Below, piece by piece: positions 47,649 to 56,454 of a stretch of DNA of 64,000 nt (positions are counted from its first letter, which is position 1; each line of letters starts with the position of its first letter). The notes below the pieces were generated by a model. It was not told the DNA's origin, ran no database searches, and was given only the letters and a program-made list of their open reading frames with translations. The position numbers and the translations under genes were made by a program. Source of the DNA: Thalassospira indica (GTDB taxonomy: Bacteria > Pseudomonadota > Alphaproteobacteria > Rhodospirillales > Thalassospiraceae); the NCBI RefSeq assembly GCF_003403095.1, contig NZ_CP031555.1, positions 2,646,001 to 2,710,000 of the forward strand, given 5' to 3'.

Positions 47649-48092
47649 TCAGACGGAGCAGGACATTTTTGCGACGCGACCTTCGTGACGACCGCCTTCA
47701 AATTCGGTCGACAAGAAGGTATCAACGCAATCAAGTGCCGTGGCTTCACCAATCAGGCGGGCACCAAGGCAAAGAACATTTGCGTTGTTATGTTGACGGC
47801 AAAGTTCCGTGGAAAGACGGTCATGAACCAGTGCTGCGCGGATTTGCGGATAGCGGTTGGCTGCCATGCTCATACCGATGCCAGATCCACAGACCAGAAT
47901 ACCCGCCTCGGCCTTGCCATCGATAAGGGCCTTGGCCACTGCCTGCGCATAATCCGGGTAATCAACCGAAGCCGAACCATCTGTGCCCAGATCAAGCACT
48001 TCAATCCCGCGCTTTTTCAAGGTTTCAGCAATGGTTGATTTCAGTTCCACACCACCGTGGTCGGAGGCAATCGCAAGGGTTTTGACGGTCAT
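47649..48092 (-). CDS. rpiB: RpiB, ribose 5-phosphate isomerase B
   Basis: RpiB interconverts ribose 5-phosphate and ribulose 5-phosphate; the product is also the RibB substrate made use of a few genes downstream. The 147-residue protein shows ASDHGGVELK at the start, ILVCGSGIGMSMAANR with the catalytic Cys, and NNANVLCLGARLIG. The start at 48092 follows AAAGGC; the frame is open 8 codons further. rpiB-glyA-nrdR is a frequent alphaproteobacterial order. Confidence 0.95.
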   Translation of the reverse strand: MTVKTLAIASDHGGVELKSTIAETLKKRGIEVLDLGTDGSASVDYPDYAQAVAKALIDGKAEAGILVCGSGIGMSMAANRYPQIRAALVHDRLSTELCRQHNNANVLCLGARLIGEATALDCVDTFLSTEFEGGRHEGRVAKMSCSV

Positions 48093-48555
48093 AGGCGTGC
48101 CTTTATTCAAAAGCAAAAGTTAAAATTTGAGCGCCTTGTAGCATATAGCGTCGGGGCTGCCAACGCGCAGCTCATGCAAAACAGCAAGTTTTCCAAACAG
48201 AACTGACGCAATAAAACCGTTATGGTTCAAACGCTCCGTATATTGAACCATATGTCAGCTTTAACGCCGTCAACAAGGTCCATGCAGGTATCAGAATGCC
48301 GCCATGGCCGTAAAGTACGATCCAGCCATATAAACAGTATTATTGCGCAATCTGTTTGGTTGTATTTCCTGTACGATCTGAAATTTAAGAGGGTTTAATC
48401 ATCACCGCCAAAGCATAAACTTTAATATAACATCCCTATAAACCAAAACAGGGTCTATTAAACAAATAACCTTGTGTTTTTCTGTGGTTTGACTATACCG
48501 ATTGAATAGTGCATTAAGTTTAATGTGATTTATCAAATGAAGGATTACTTCAATT
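48093..48555. promoter_or_regulatory. rpiB-mucR divergent spacer with a 10-base dyad
   Basis: This 463-base AT-rich spacer shows no gene. A perfect inverted repeat TATGGTTCAA-N12-TTGAACCATA lies at 48221-48252. Close to mucR there is TTGACT (48487-48492) with 17 bases to CATTAA, a weak promoter candidate. MucR/Ros proteins bind AT-rich DNA and regulate their own genes in relatives, so the AT-rich right half may be an autoregulatory region. Confidence 0.4.
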
Positions 48556-48975
48556 ATGGCTGAAACCGAGAACAGCGTGCTTGATCGCGACGAACTTTTA
48601 CAGATGACCGTCGACATTGTATCTGCCTATGTCAGCAACAATGCGCTTGCCGCGGCACAGATTCCGGAACTGATTTCGACTGTCTTTGCTTCTCTTGATG
48701 ATATACACGGTGTTGAAAAAGAACCGGAACAGGAACCGTTGAAACCGGCTGTTCCGATCAAAAAATCTATTGGCGATGATTATATTGTCTGCCTTGAAGA
48801 CGGCAAAAAGCTGAAAATGCTGAAACGTCATCTGCGCACTACCTATAACCTCACCCCGGAAGAATACCGTGCGAAATGGGGCCTGCCGGCAGATTACCCG
48901 ATGGTCGCTCCGAATTACGCCAAGCAGCGTTCGCAGTTTGCCAAGAAAATCGGTTTGGGTCGCAAGGCGAAATAA
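48556..48975 (+). CDS. mucR: Ros/MucR-family transcriptional regulator
   Basis: This 139-residue protein has a helical N-terminal oligomerisation part (LLQMTVDIVSAYVSNNALAAAQIPEL) and a C-terminal prokaryotic zinc-finger-like DNA-binding domain (CLEDGKKLKMLKRHLRTTYNLTPEEYRAKW, here split by reading as CLEDGKKLKML and KRHLRTTYNLTPEEYRAKW). In Ros the zinc ligands are Cys79, Cys82, His92 and His97; here the same positions are Cys79, Asp82, His92 and Tyr97. Family members control exopolysaccharide, motility and cell-cycle genes and compact DNA like H-NS. It stands alone, with a strong terminator behind it. Confidence 0.92.
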   Translation: MAETENSVLDRDELLQMTVDIVSAYVSNNALAAAQIPELISTVFASLDDIHGVEKEPEQEPLKPAVPIKKSIGDDYIVCLEDGKKLKMLKRHLRTTYNLTPEEYRAKWGLPADYPMVAPNYAKQRSQFAKKIGLGRKAK

Positions 48976-49002
48976 CGCCTTACCCAGTCAAATACCGAAA
49001 GA

Positions 49003-49035
49003 AAAAACGCCGCCCTCATTCAGGGCGGCGTTTTT
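49003..49035. terminator. Bidirectional terminator between mucR and livJ
   Basis: Perfect 9-base GC arms CGCCGCCCT (49008-49016) and AGGGCGGCG (49022-49030) with a CATTC loop are flanked by A5 on the left and T5 on the right. This serves mucR from the left, and it may serve the convergent livJ transcript from the right. Confidence 0.9.
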
Positions 49036-49097
49036 CGTATCCGACTGCAAAAGTCGGGTCAGGCCAGCTTTAGGCCGGACTGACCGTTTGCAGTTGA

Positions 49098-50213
49098 TCA
49101 CGGATTCTGGATAGCACCGTCGGTGTACTGACCGTCTTTCCAGGTGTAGATCCAGTAACCCGGAGCATCGACGTCGCCTTTGGCGTCAAACGAGATTTCG
49201 CCAAGAACGGTGTCGAATTTCTCGGAATGCAGGGCATCTACAACCGGCTCGAAGTCGGTCGAACCAGCTTTGTTGGCAGCCTGTGCCCAAGCCTGGATCG
49301 CACCATAGGTGAACAGGGTGTAACCTTCCGGCTTGTAACCGATTTCGTCGAAGTATTTGACGAGGTCAGCGTTGCGCGGATCGGTTTCAATTGCCGGCGA
49401 TGCGGTGAAGATGGTGCCTTCGCCGGAATCACCGGTAATTGCCCAATATTCAAGGGTGTTGATCGCGTCACCAGACATGACCATGGTGTCCATGCCCTGT
49501 GCGCGCATCTGACGAACGATCAGACCGAGTTCGGTGTGGTAACCACCATAATACAGAACTTCGATGCCTTCGGATTTCAGCTTGGTCACCAGAGCCGAGT
49601 AGTCTTTCTCAGCCGGGGTGATTGCTTCGTAAAGGGCTTCGGTTACGCCGTTCGCATTGAGGTTTTTCTTGGTTTCGTCAGCCAGACCTTTGGAATAAGC
49701 CTGTTTGTCGTGAACGATGGCGATTTTCTTGTCGCCATAGTTTGCAGCCAGGTATTTACCAGCAACTTCACCCTGCTGATCGTCACGACCGCAAACACGG
49801 AACACGTTGTCCATGTCACGTTCGGTCAGCTGCGGGTTGGTCGAAGCCGGGGAAATCTGGATGATGCCCTCTTCGAAGTAAACTTCCGAGGCCGGGATCG
49901 AGGAACCAGAGCAGAAGTGACCAGCAACAAGTGCAACGTCTTTGCTAACCAACTGGTTGGCAACAGCAACAGCCTGTTTCGGATCGCAAGCATCATCGCC
50001 GATTTCGAGGACGAGCATTTCGCCGTTCACACCACCAGCTGCGTTGATGTCAGCAACTGCTTTCTCTGCACCCTGGGTCATCTGTTCGCCAAATGCAGCG
50101 TACGGACCGGTCATCGGACCAACGGTCGCGACAACGATGTCAGCTTTTGCTACACCCATTGAAAGAACAAGCGCGGAAGCAGTGGCAAGAAGGCCGAGCT
50201 TGGTTTTCGACAT
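49098..50213 (-). CDS. livJ: Branched-chain amino-acid ABC transporter, periplasmic binding protein
   Basis: This 371-residue periplasmic protein delivers leucine, isoleucine or valine to the LivHM channel. It has a signal peptide (LLATASALVLSMGVAKAD) and the type I two-lobe fold, starting VATVGPMTGPYAAFGEQM. It has the Cys pair of LivJ/K (GDDACDPKQA) and SPASTNPQLTERD. It is the last gene of the liv operon, set apart from DUF6867 by a 206-base spacer with several hairpins. LivJ and LivK cannot be told apart from sequence alone. Confidence 0.93.
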   Translation of the reverse strand: MSKTKLGLLATASALVLSMGVAKADIVVATVGPMTGPYAAFGEQMTQGAEKAVADINAAGGVNGEMLVLEIGDDACDPKQAVAVANQLVSKDVALVAGHFCSGSSIPASEVYFEEGIIQISPASTNPQLTERDMDNVFRVCGRDDQQGEVAGKYLAANYGDKKIAIVHDKQAYSKGLADETKKNLNANGVTEALYEAITPAEKDYSALVTKLKSEGIEVLYYGGYHTELGLIVRQMRAQGMDTMVMSGDAINTLEYWAITGDSGEGTIFTASPAIETDPRNADLVKYFDEIGYKPEGYTLFTYGAIQAWAQAANKAGSTDFEPVVDALHSEKFDTVLGEISFDAKGDVDAPGYWIYTWKDGQYTDGAIQNP

Positions 50214-50419
50214 AAGAGAAGTCTCCCTGTTCCAAAGGTTGATTCCATCACCATGACAGAATCATCTTTTTGGATCTGAAACCGGCCCGTGTTTATCGCC
50301 GATTACCGGTTTCAGTTCCCTCGCACCATAGCGCTCCGTATTCGGGGCGCATAAGTACAAACCAGATGATTGCCTGTTATCGGGCAACCATGCGGGGACG
50401 CGTAACGTCCCCGCAAATA
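50214..50419 (-). other. DUF6867-livJ spacer with a row of hairpins
   Basis: This 206-base spacer holds at least four inverted repeats: CTGAAACCGG/CCGGTTTCAG (50276-50285 with 50306-50315), GCGCTCCG/CGGGGCGC (50331-50350), TTGCC/GGCAA (50370-50387) and GCGGGGACG/CGTCCCCGC (50392-50400 with 50406-50414). The last follows the DUF6867 stop without a U run. Such structures before a binding-protein gene can set its level apart from the membrane components; a separate livJ promoter may also lie here. Confidence 0.5.
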
Positions 50420-50776
50420 TCAGCGAACATCAGCACCTTCACGGGCGCGATACGCAAACGGACCAACCCGTTCATACAGCCACGGATATTGCGACAGCAT
50501 CTTGTTCACCTGCGTCAGGCGGAACGCCGCGAAGGTGATGGCAAACAGGATTACCGTATCAAAAATGTAGCCGGAAAGTGAAAGAAGCTCACCTTCAAAC
50601 AGGGCAAAAACCATGAAGCGGTCAACGCAGCCAAGCAACAGTGCATAAGGCACAAGCTGCCAGGCAGGACGCCAGGTGTTTGCGATGGCCTGACCGGTCA
50701 TGAAACCGCAGAACCCCATCAGGATGATGGTCATTCCGATTGTGACACCAATGCTGGTACCCGTAATCGCTTCCAT
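50420..50776 (-). CDS. DUF6867-type membrane protein of liv operons
   Basis: This 118-residue protein has three hydrophobic segments (about 8-30, 40-60 and 67-88) and a basic end (VGPFAYRAREGADVR). I recall it as the DUF6867 family, found inside branched-chain amino-acid transporter operons of alphaproteobacteria. It lies 11 bases behind livF. The function is not known; a small accessory subunit of the LivHM channel is a reasonable guess from position. Confidence 0.75.
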   Translation of the reverse strand: MEAITGTSIGVTIGMTIILMGFCGFMTGQAIANTWRPAWQLVPYALLLGCVDRFMVFALFEGELLSLSGYIFDTVILFAITFAAFRLTQVNKMLSQYPWLYERVGPFAYRAREGADVR

Positions 50777-50787
50777 CTCAGAACTCC

Positions 50788-51504
50788 CTAGTGGCCACCC
50801 TCGAGGTAGGCTGCGCGGACTTCCGGGTTTGCCAGAAGTTCCGCACCCGTCCCCGAGAGCGTGATATTGCCATTGACCATCACATATCCACGATGAGCCA
50901 GTTTAAGCGCATGGAATGCGTTCTGCTCAACGAGGAAGACCGTCATCTTTTTCTCGCGGTTAATCTTCTCCACCGTTTCGAAAATCTGCTTCACGATCAG
51001 TGGCGCCAGACCAAGTGACGGCTCATCAAGCAGAAGAAGACGCGGACGGCCCATCAGGGCACGGCCGATTGCCAACATCTGCTGTTCACCACCAGACATC
51101 GTTCCGGCACGCTGGTTGATGCGTTCCTTCAGACGCGGGAACAGATCAAACACCATTTCGATATCCGAATTGAAATATTTCGGATCCTGGGTGATTGCGC
51201 CCATCTGAAGGTTTTCATAAACCGACATACGCGGGAAAATACGACGCCCTTCCGGCGACTGCTGAATACCAAGCTGGCAGATCTCATGCATTGGCATGCG
51301 ACTGATATCCTGGCCTTCAAACAGAATGCGTCCCTTGCTGGCCTGCGGCGAACCGCAGCAGGTCATAAGCAACGTGGTTTTGCCGGCACCATTGGCACCG
51401 ATCAGGGTGACAATTTCACCTTCATTGACTTCCATATCAATGCCCTTGAGGGCTTCGATATTGCCATAGAAGGTATGAACACCTTCGATTTTAAGCATGG
51501 ACAT
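50788..51504 (-). CDS. livF: LivF, ATP-binding subunit of the branched-chain amino-acid transporter
   Basis: This 238-residue ABC ATPase has Walker A GANGAGKTT, the signature MSGGEQQMLAIGRAL, Walker B LLLLDEPSLGLAP and the switch His in VFLVEQNAFHAL. Size and the short form mark LivF rather than LivG. I chose ATG 51504 because GAGGGAG precedes it. A GTG at 51522 overlaps the livG stop and is less likely. Confidence 0.95.
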   Translation of the reverse strand: MSMLKIEGVHTFYGNIEALKGIDMEVNEGEIVTLIGANGAGKTTLLMTCCGSPQASKGRILFEGQDISRMPMHEICQLGIQQSPEGRRIFPRMSVYENLQMGAITQDPKYFNSDIEMVFDLFPRLKERINQRAGTMSGGEQQMLAIGRALMGRPRLLLLDEPSLGLAPLIVKQIFETVEKINREKKMTVFLVEQNAFHALKLAHRGYVMVNGNITLSGTGAELLANPEVRAAYLEGGH

Positions 51505-51518
51505 ATCGATCGACTCCC

Positions 51519-52373
51519 TCACTGCGCTTTCGGATCAAGATGAAGGTCGGCAGCAACTTCCGGCGGAAGCTCGTCATCCTCCTCTTCGCCAAGATAGGCG
51601 CGGATAACAGCCGGATCATTCTTGACGGCTTCTGGATTGCCATCGGCAATCTTTTTACCGTAATCAAGAACGATCACATGGTCGGAAATCTGCATGACAA
51701 CGCTCATATCATGCTCGATCAGAAGGCAGCCAACGCCCTGATCATCACGGATGCTCTGCAACAGAACGTTCAGTTCCGCCGACTCACGCGGGTTAAGTCC
51801 CGCAGCCGGCTCGTCCAGACAAAGCAGTGACGGGTCGGTGCACATGGCACGTGCGATTTCCAGACGACGCTGGGAACCATATGGCAGGTTACCGGCATTC
51901 CAGTCAGCCTGCGCATACAGACCAACCTTCTCCAACCAGAACTCCGCCTTTTCGACCGCTTCCTTTTCCGCCTTGGCATATCTGCCAAGGTTGAACAAAC
52001 CGGCAAGAGAGAACGCAGAGGCCTCCATCAGTCGGTTATGCTGGGCAACGATCAGGTTTTCCAGAACCGTCATCCCGGTAAACAGGCGGATGTTCTGGAA
52101 CGTGCGGGCAACACCTTTGTTACGTGGAATGCGGAACCCTTCGGTCCGTTCCAGCAACCGCGGGCCATCGTCGGCATGAAGGGTCAGGCGACCCTCGGTC
52201 GGAACGTAGAACCCGGTCAGGCAGTTAAACACAGTTGTTTTCCCTGCCCCGTTCGGGCCGATGATCGCTGTGATTTCACGCTTGTTGGCATTGAAAGACA
52301 GATCATCAATCGCGACCAGCCCGCCGAAACGCATGGTCAGATGTTCGACTTCAAGCAGTTTGTTGTCGGTCAT
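51519..52373 (-). CDS. livG: LivG, ATP-binding subunit of the branched-chain amino-acid transporter
   Basis: This 284-residue ABC ATPase has Walker [10 protein letters not shown], the signature-region [16 protein letters not shown], Walker [14 protein letters not shown] and the switch [11 protein letters not shown]. It has the C-terminal extension typical of LivG, here acidic ([16 protein letters not shown]). Its ATG overlaps the livM stop by 4 bases (ATGA). Confidence 0.95.
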   Translation of the reverse strand: MTDNKLLEVEHLTMRFGGLVAIDDLSFNANKREITAIIGPNGAGKTTVFNCLTGFYVPTEGRLTLHADDGPRLLERTEGFRIPRNKGVARTFQNIRLFTGMTVLENLIVAQHNRLMEASAFSLAGLFNLGRYAKAEKEAVEKAEFWLEKVGLYAQADWNAGNLPYGSQRRLEIARAMCTDPSLLCLDEPAAGLNPRESAELNVLLQSIRDDQGVGCLLIEHDMSVVMQISDHVIVLDYGKKIADGNPEAVKNDPAVIRAYLGEEEDDELPPEVAADLHLDPKAQ

Positions 52374-53890
52374 TTGATTTCTCCGGCAACTTTTTCTTTC
52401 TGGCTAATATTGAGCAGAATGGTCGGATCACGGAAGGACAACAGACCGCGCGGACGCCAGAGCATAATGGCAACAATACCTGCCCCGAAGATCAGCATGC
52501 GATATTCGGCCAGTTCACGGAACATTTCCGGGAAACCGATCATCACAATTGCTGCCAACACGACGCCGATCTGGCTGCCCATGCCGCCCAGAACCACAAT
52601 CGCAAGAATCACAGCCGATTCAAGGAAGGTGAAGCTTTCCGGGCTGATGAAGCCCTGACGGGTTGCAAAGAACGCACCGGCAAAACCACCAAACATCGCG
52701 CCGATGGCAAATGCCGACAGCTTGGTGTTGGTCGGGTTGATGCCAAGCGAACGGCAGGCAATTTCATCCTCGCGAAGCGCTTCCCAGGCACGCCCGATCG
52801 GCAGTTTGCGCAGACGCAGGGTCACGAAGTTGGTCACCAGTGCCAGCACAAGGATCAGGTAGTACAGGAAGATCAGACGATGCATGGACGAGTATTCCAT
52901 GCCGAACAGCTCGTTAAAGCCAATCGTCCCTTCCGGAACACGCCGCGAAAAATCGGCCAGCCCAAAGAAGCTCGGACGTTCAATCGACGAAATTCCGTCC
53001 GGACCACCGGTAAGGTCATACCAGTTGATCAAAACAACACGAATGATCTCGCCAAAGCCCAGTGTCACGATCGCAAGATAGTCACCGCGGAGACGCAGAA
53101 CCGGGAAGCCGAGGATAATCCCGAAGCTTGCCGCAAAGATACCGGCCAGCGGCAGGCACAGCCAGAAGCTCAGATCGAAGTTCTGTGACAGCAATGCATA
53201 GGAGTACGCCCCGACCGCATAGAATGCCACATAGCCCAGATCCAGAAGACCGGCCAGACCAACCACAATGTTCAGGCCCCACCCCAGCATGATGTAAATC
53301 ATCACAAGGGTCGCAAGGTCGATTGCGGAACGGTCTTCGCCAAAGATGAACGGGAAAATGATAAAGAAGATAATCCCGATCAGACCGATTTTCTTGGTGT
53401 TCGAACGATACGCCAACTGGATTTTGGACGACAGTTTGGCGCTTTCATCGACATCAGCCGCGGTCTTGTCTTTCATCGTGAAATAGGCCGTGGCAAAAAT
53501 TATCGCCACAAACGCGATACCAACGATGGTGCTGACGACACTTGAAAACACCATGTCGAGGAAGACCGGCGAAACCCAGCGGTCATCAAGTTCGCGGAAA
53601 CGTACGAACATTTCAAAAACGGCAACGGCAGAAAGCGTAATCAGAACGGCTTGGCCAAGACGTGAAATGTTCTCGCGGCGGAAAATCAGGCCAAGACGAC
53701 CAATCACGGTTGCACCGATTGCAATCAGGACAAGATCCCAACGCACGGCCAGTTCCAGACCGGTCGGACGGTCAACCGTCTCGACACCAAGGAGCATGAC
53801 CGACATCAACAGCGCAATCACGGCAAAGAACGCAAGTTCCTTGACCACTTCCGAGCCATTGGTACGAGAAGAAGCAAATGCAGCAGACAT
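52370..53890 (-). CDS. livM: LivM, membrane permease of the branched-chain amino-acid transporter
   Basis: This 506-residue permease has about ten to twelve hydrophobic segments. The conserved LivM core lies in the second half: [39 protein letters not shown] and the ATPase-coupling loop [26 protein letters not shown]. Its first about 190 residues are longer than in E. coli LivM, a form seen in alphaproteobacteria. The ATG overlaps the livH stop by one base (TGATG). Confidence 0.94.
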   Translation of the reverse strand: MSAAFASSRTNGSEVVKELAFFAVIALLMSVMLLGVETVDRPTGLELAVRWDLVLIAIGATVIGRLGLIFRRENISRLGQAVLITLSAVAVFEMFVRFRELDDRWVSPVFLDMVFSSVVSTIVGIAFVAIIFATAYFTMKDKTAADVDESAKLSSKIQLAYRSNTKKIGLIGIIFFIIFPFIFGEDRSAIDLATLVMIYIMLGWGLNIVVGLAGLLDLGYVAFYAVGAYSYALLSQNFDLSFWLCLPLAGIFAASFGIILGFPVLRLRGDYLAIVTLGFGEIIRVVLINWYDLTGGPDGISSIERPSFFGLADFSRRVPEGTIGFNELFGMEYSSMHRLIFLYYLILVLALVTNFVTLRLRKLPIGRAWEALREDEIACRSLGINPTNTKLSAFAIGAMFGGFAGAFFATRQGFISPESFTFLESAVILAIVVLGGMGSQIGVVLAAIVMIGFPEMFRELAEYRMLIFGAGIVAIMLWRPRGLLSFRDPTILLNISQKEKVAGEIK

Positions 53891-54813
53891 CAGACTTTCT
53901 CCACCTCCGGCTTGCCGAGCAGACCCCACGGACGGAAGATCAGCACAAGAACCAGAATGCCAAACGTTGCGACATCCTTGTATTCAATCGTGAGATACCC
54001 CGACCAGAAAGCCTCGATCAGACCGATCAGAAGACCACCAAGCATTGCGCCCGGCAAAGATCCGATACCGCCAAGAACGGCTGCGGTGAACGCCTTAACA
54101 CCGGCAAGGAAGCCGATATAGAAGTCGATCACGCCGTAATACAACGTCACCATCATCCCCGCGACCGATGCCAGGGCAGCACCCATGACAAACGTGGTCG
54201 AGATGGTGCGGTCGACGTTAACACCCAACAGGCCTGCCATTGTACGGTCCTGCTCACAGGCACGCTGTGCGCGGCCCAGGGACGTTTTGGCAATCAGCAG
54301 CGAGAAGACAACCATCAGCACAAATGTCAGAACGATAATCACGATCTGCATATAGCTGAGCTGAACGTCGAAATTCGCGCTTTCCATCAGGGTAATGCCG
54401 CCCTCAACAAGTGGCTGCATCGGTTTCACGCGCGCGCCCTGCGAAATCTGAACGAAGTTCTGCAGGAAGATGGACATGCCGATGGCAGAAATAAGGGCTG
54501 CCAGACGGAATGAGCCGCGCAGCGGCCGATATGCAACCCGTTCCACGCCCCAACCATAGACAGAGGTCAGAACCATTGAAACGAACAGCATCAAAAGAAG
54601 GGTAAGAGGTAGAATTCCGCTGATACCGGCAGCCTGACAGATCAGGAAGGTAATCAGGGAATGGAACGCACCGATCATATAGATCTCACCGTGCGCAAAG
54701 TTGATCATGCCAATAATGCCATAAACCATCGTGTAACCGATGGCGATCAGACCATAAATGGCCCCCAGCGTCAGACCATTGATCAATTGTTGTAGGAAAT
54801 AAGCCCAATCCAT
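53890..54813 (-). CDS. livH: LivH, membrane permease of the branched-chain amino-acid transporter
   Basis: This 307-residue permease has about eight hydrophobic segments. It shows the LivH start [34 protein letters not shown] and the coupling loop [25 protein letters not shown] near 190-215. It ends in [22 protein letters not shown]. It is first of the liv operon (livHMGF-DUF6867-livJ), behind a 352-base spacer. Confidence 0.95.
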   Translation of the reverse strand: MDWAYFLQQLINGLTLGAIYGLIAIGYTMVYGIIGMINFAHGEIYMIGAFHSLITFLICQAAGISGILPLTLLLMLFVSMVLTSVYGWGVERVAYRPLRGSFRLAALISAIGMSIFLQNFVQISQGARVKPMQPLVEGGITLMESANFDVQLSYMQIVIIVLTFVLMVVFSLLIAKTSLGRAQRACEQDRTMAGLLGVNVDRTISTTFVMGAALASVAGMMVTLYYGVIDFYIGFLAGVKAFTAAVLGGIGSLPGAMLGGLLIGLIEAFWSGYLTIEYKDVATFGILVLVLIFRPWGLLGKPEVEKV

Positions 54814-55165
54814 TGCACAACCTTAGATTTGGCACAGACATACAAGGACTTCGCCAGATCAGCAGAAGGTATCAATTCACACACAGATGTAATGATTGGA
54901 TGAGACACTGTCTCCCCATAGCCCCCTGGCAAACCCGCAAAGCCTCCGTCTTATTGTTATCGGGTAACCCCCGGTTTTAACCCTCTATGCCGGTCATTCT
55001 TTTTGCGACCATTACATAAAGAGCGCGATTAGAGCGAGGACATTAGACACACGATTTCAAACCCTGCAAGCCGCTTTGACATTTTAGTGAAAATCACCAA
55101 AACAGGATTTGAAATTGGCATAAAACACTGACTTCGAAAGTCACCCACGCTTTATATTGTATAAA
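54814..55165. promoter_or_regulatory. Spacer before the liv operon with a nested inverted repeat
   Basis: No gene is seen in these 352 bases. A 13-base arm ATTTCAAACCCTG (55054-55066) matches CAGGATTTGAAAT (55103-55115) with one mismatch. Between them lies a smaller stem, TTTT-A-GTGA / TCAC-C-AAAA (55082-55102, 3-base loop). It may end the transcript of the small gene on its right or regulate livH; the promoter itself is not clear. Confidence 0.4.
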
Positions 55166-55357
55166 TTATCCCTTTTTGAGAACGTATTCAAGTTTTTGTG
55201 CAGCAACGCGCTTCAGTTGTTCCGGATTCCGGCTGACAGGTCCGGCAACAGTCACTTCCACGCCTGTTTTGCCATCAATGGCCGTACACCGCAGATAGGT
55301 GCCGACTTGCCGAAGCTCAAAATAAATTTCGTTCGAGGTGTTATAGCGTGAGGTCAT
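55166..55357 (-). CDS. Small conserved-looking protein, DUF6898-like
   Basis: This protein of 63 residues (if started at ATG 55357) has a strand-rich pattern NEIYFELRQVGTYLRCTAIDGKTGVEVTVAGP followed by a helix LKRVAAQKLEYVLKK. This recalls a small alphaproteobacterial family that I believe is named DUF6898. The frame is open up to a TTG at 55429, but that part overlaps the mmsB terminator, so the shorter form is preferred; its ribosome site is weak. No function is known. Confidence 0.5.
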   Translation of the reverse strand: MTSRYNTSNEIYFELRQVGTYLRCTAIDGKTGVEVTVAGPVSRNPEQLKRVAAQKLEYVLKKG

Positions 55358-55423
55358 TGATGCACTGCTGTTATCAAAAATGGACTTGTCTATTGTGCTC
55401 CCATTTTCAGACAACGCAACATA

Positions 55424-55453
55424 TAACAAAACGGGCCCGGAAATCCGGACCCG
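55424..55453 (-). terminator. Terminator of the valine-catabolic operon after mmsB
   Basis: On the minus strand, arms CGGGTCCGG and CCGGGCCCG (mismatched at one position) are followed by TTTTGTT. The hairpin starts 28 bases after the mmsB stop. Confidence 0.7.
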
Positions 55454-55480
55454 CTCGTTTGGTACTGCTTCTGGGTGCTT

Positions 55481-56371
55481 CTATTTCTCGCCATCCAGCA
55501 TTTTAACGATGGCTGAAAAGTCCATGCCACCGTTGCCGCCATTGGAATAAAGCGCATAAAGGCTTTCGGCCAACGCCCCCATCGGGGTTGTTGCGCCAGA
55601 TGCCGCTGATGCCTGCTGGGCAAGCTTCAAGTCTTTCAGCATCATATCCACCGCAAAGCCCGGCTGATAATCGCGGTTGGCCGGGGACGTCGGTACCGGC
55701 CCCGGGACCGGGCAATAACTTGTCAAAGCCCAGCACTGACCCGATGCCTTTGAAGACACCTCAAACAGTTTCTGGGCATCCAGTCCAAGGCGCTTCGCCA
55801 GCATGAAGGCCTCGGACACTGCAATCATGCTGACACCAAGCACCATGTTGTTGCAGATCTTCGCCGCCTGCCCTGCACCGCTGTCACCGGCATGAATGAT
55901 ATTGCAGCCCATGCCCGCCAAAATGGGCTGCGCACTGGCAAAGTCCGCCTCAGATCCACCGACCATGAATGTCAGGGTACCTGCCGCCGCACCGGCCGTC
56001 CCGCCAGAGATCGGGGCATCAACAACCCCAAGACCAGCCCCACGGGCCAGCTCGGCTGCCTTGCGGGCCGAGTCCACATCTATTGTCGAACTGTCGATCA
56101 GAACTGTACCCGGCTTGGCATGTGCAATGATACCGTCCAGTCCATCATAAACGCCAAGCACGTGCTTGCCCGCGGGCAAAACAGTGACAACAAATTCGAC
56201 ATCGCTGGCCGCTGCACCCACCGATGCCGCCTTTGAGGCACCGGCCTCCACGGCCTTTGCCACCGCATCCGCCGACAGATCAAAGACCTTGACCGCATGT
56301 CCGGCCTTCACAAGGTTGGCCGCCATTGGGCCGCCCATATTGCCCAGACCAATAAAACCGATATTCGCCAT
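55481..56371 (-). CDS. mmsB: MmsB, 3-hydroxyisobutyrate dehydrogenase
   Basis: MmsB oxidises 3-hydroxyisobutyrate to methylmalonate semialdehyde with NAD in valine breakdown. The 296-residue protein has the family start IGFIGLGNMGGPMAANLVKAGHAV (NAD site), the substrate motif DAPISGGTAGAAAGTLTFMVGG, the catalytic Lys in GSGAGQAAKICNNM and the closing KDLKLAQQ. It follows the hydrolase gene by 83 bases and ends at a terminator. Confidence 0.94.
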   Translation of the reverse strand: MANIGFIGLGNMGGPMAANLVKAGHAVKVFDLSADAVAKAVEAGASKAASVGAAASDVEFVVTVLPAGKHVLGVYDGLDGIIAHAKPGTVLIDSSTIDVDSARKAAELARGAGLGVVDAPISGGTAGAAAGTLTFMVGGSEADFASAQPILAGMGCNIIHAGDSGAGQAAKICNNMVLGVSMIAVSEAFMLAKRLGLDAQKLFEVSSKASGQCWALTSYCPVPGPVPTSPANRDYQPGFAVDMMLKDLKLAQQASAASGATTPMGALAESLYALYSNGGNGGMDFSAIVKMLDGEK

Positions 56372-56454
56372 TTGAAGTCTCCTCTGACACCCTATCTGGG
56401 TGTTTTGTTCTGATTTATGGTGATCTGGCAGGGTGATGTTCCCTGTCCAATAGC

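Noticed and set aside
48402..48617. Minus-strand frame of 71 codons over the mucR start
   Set aside because: The frame is AT-rich low-complexity coding with no ribosome site and overlaps the N-terminus of mucR and its promoter region.
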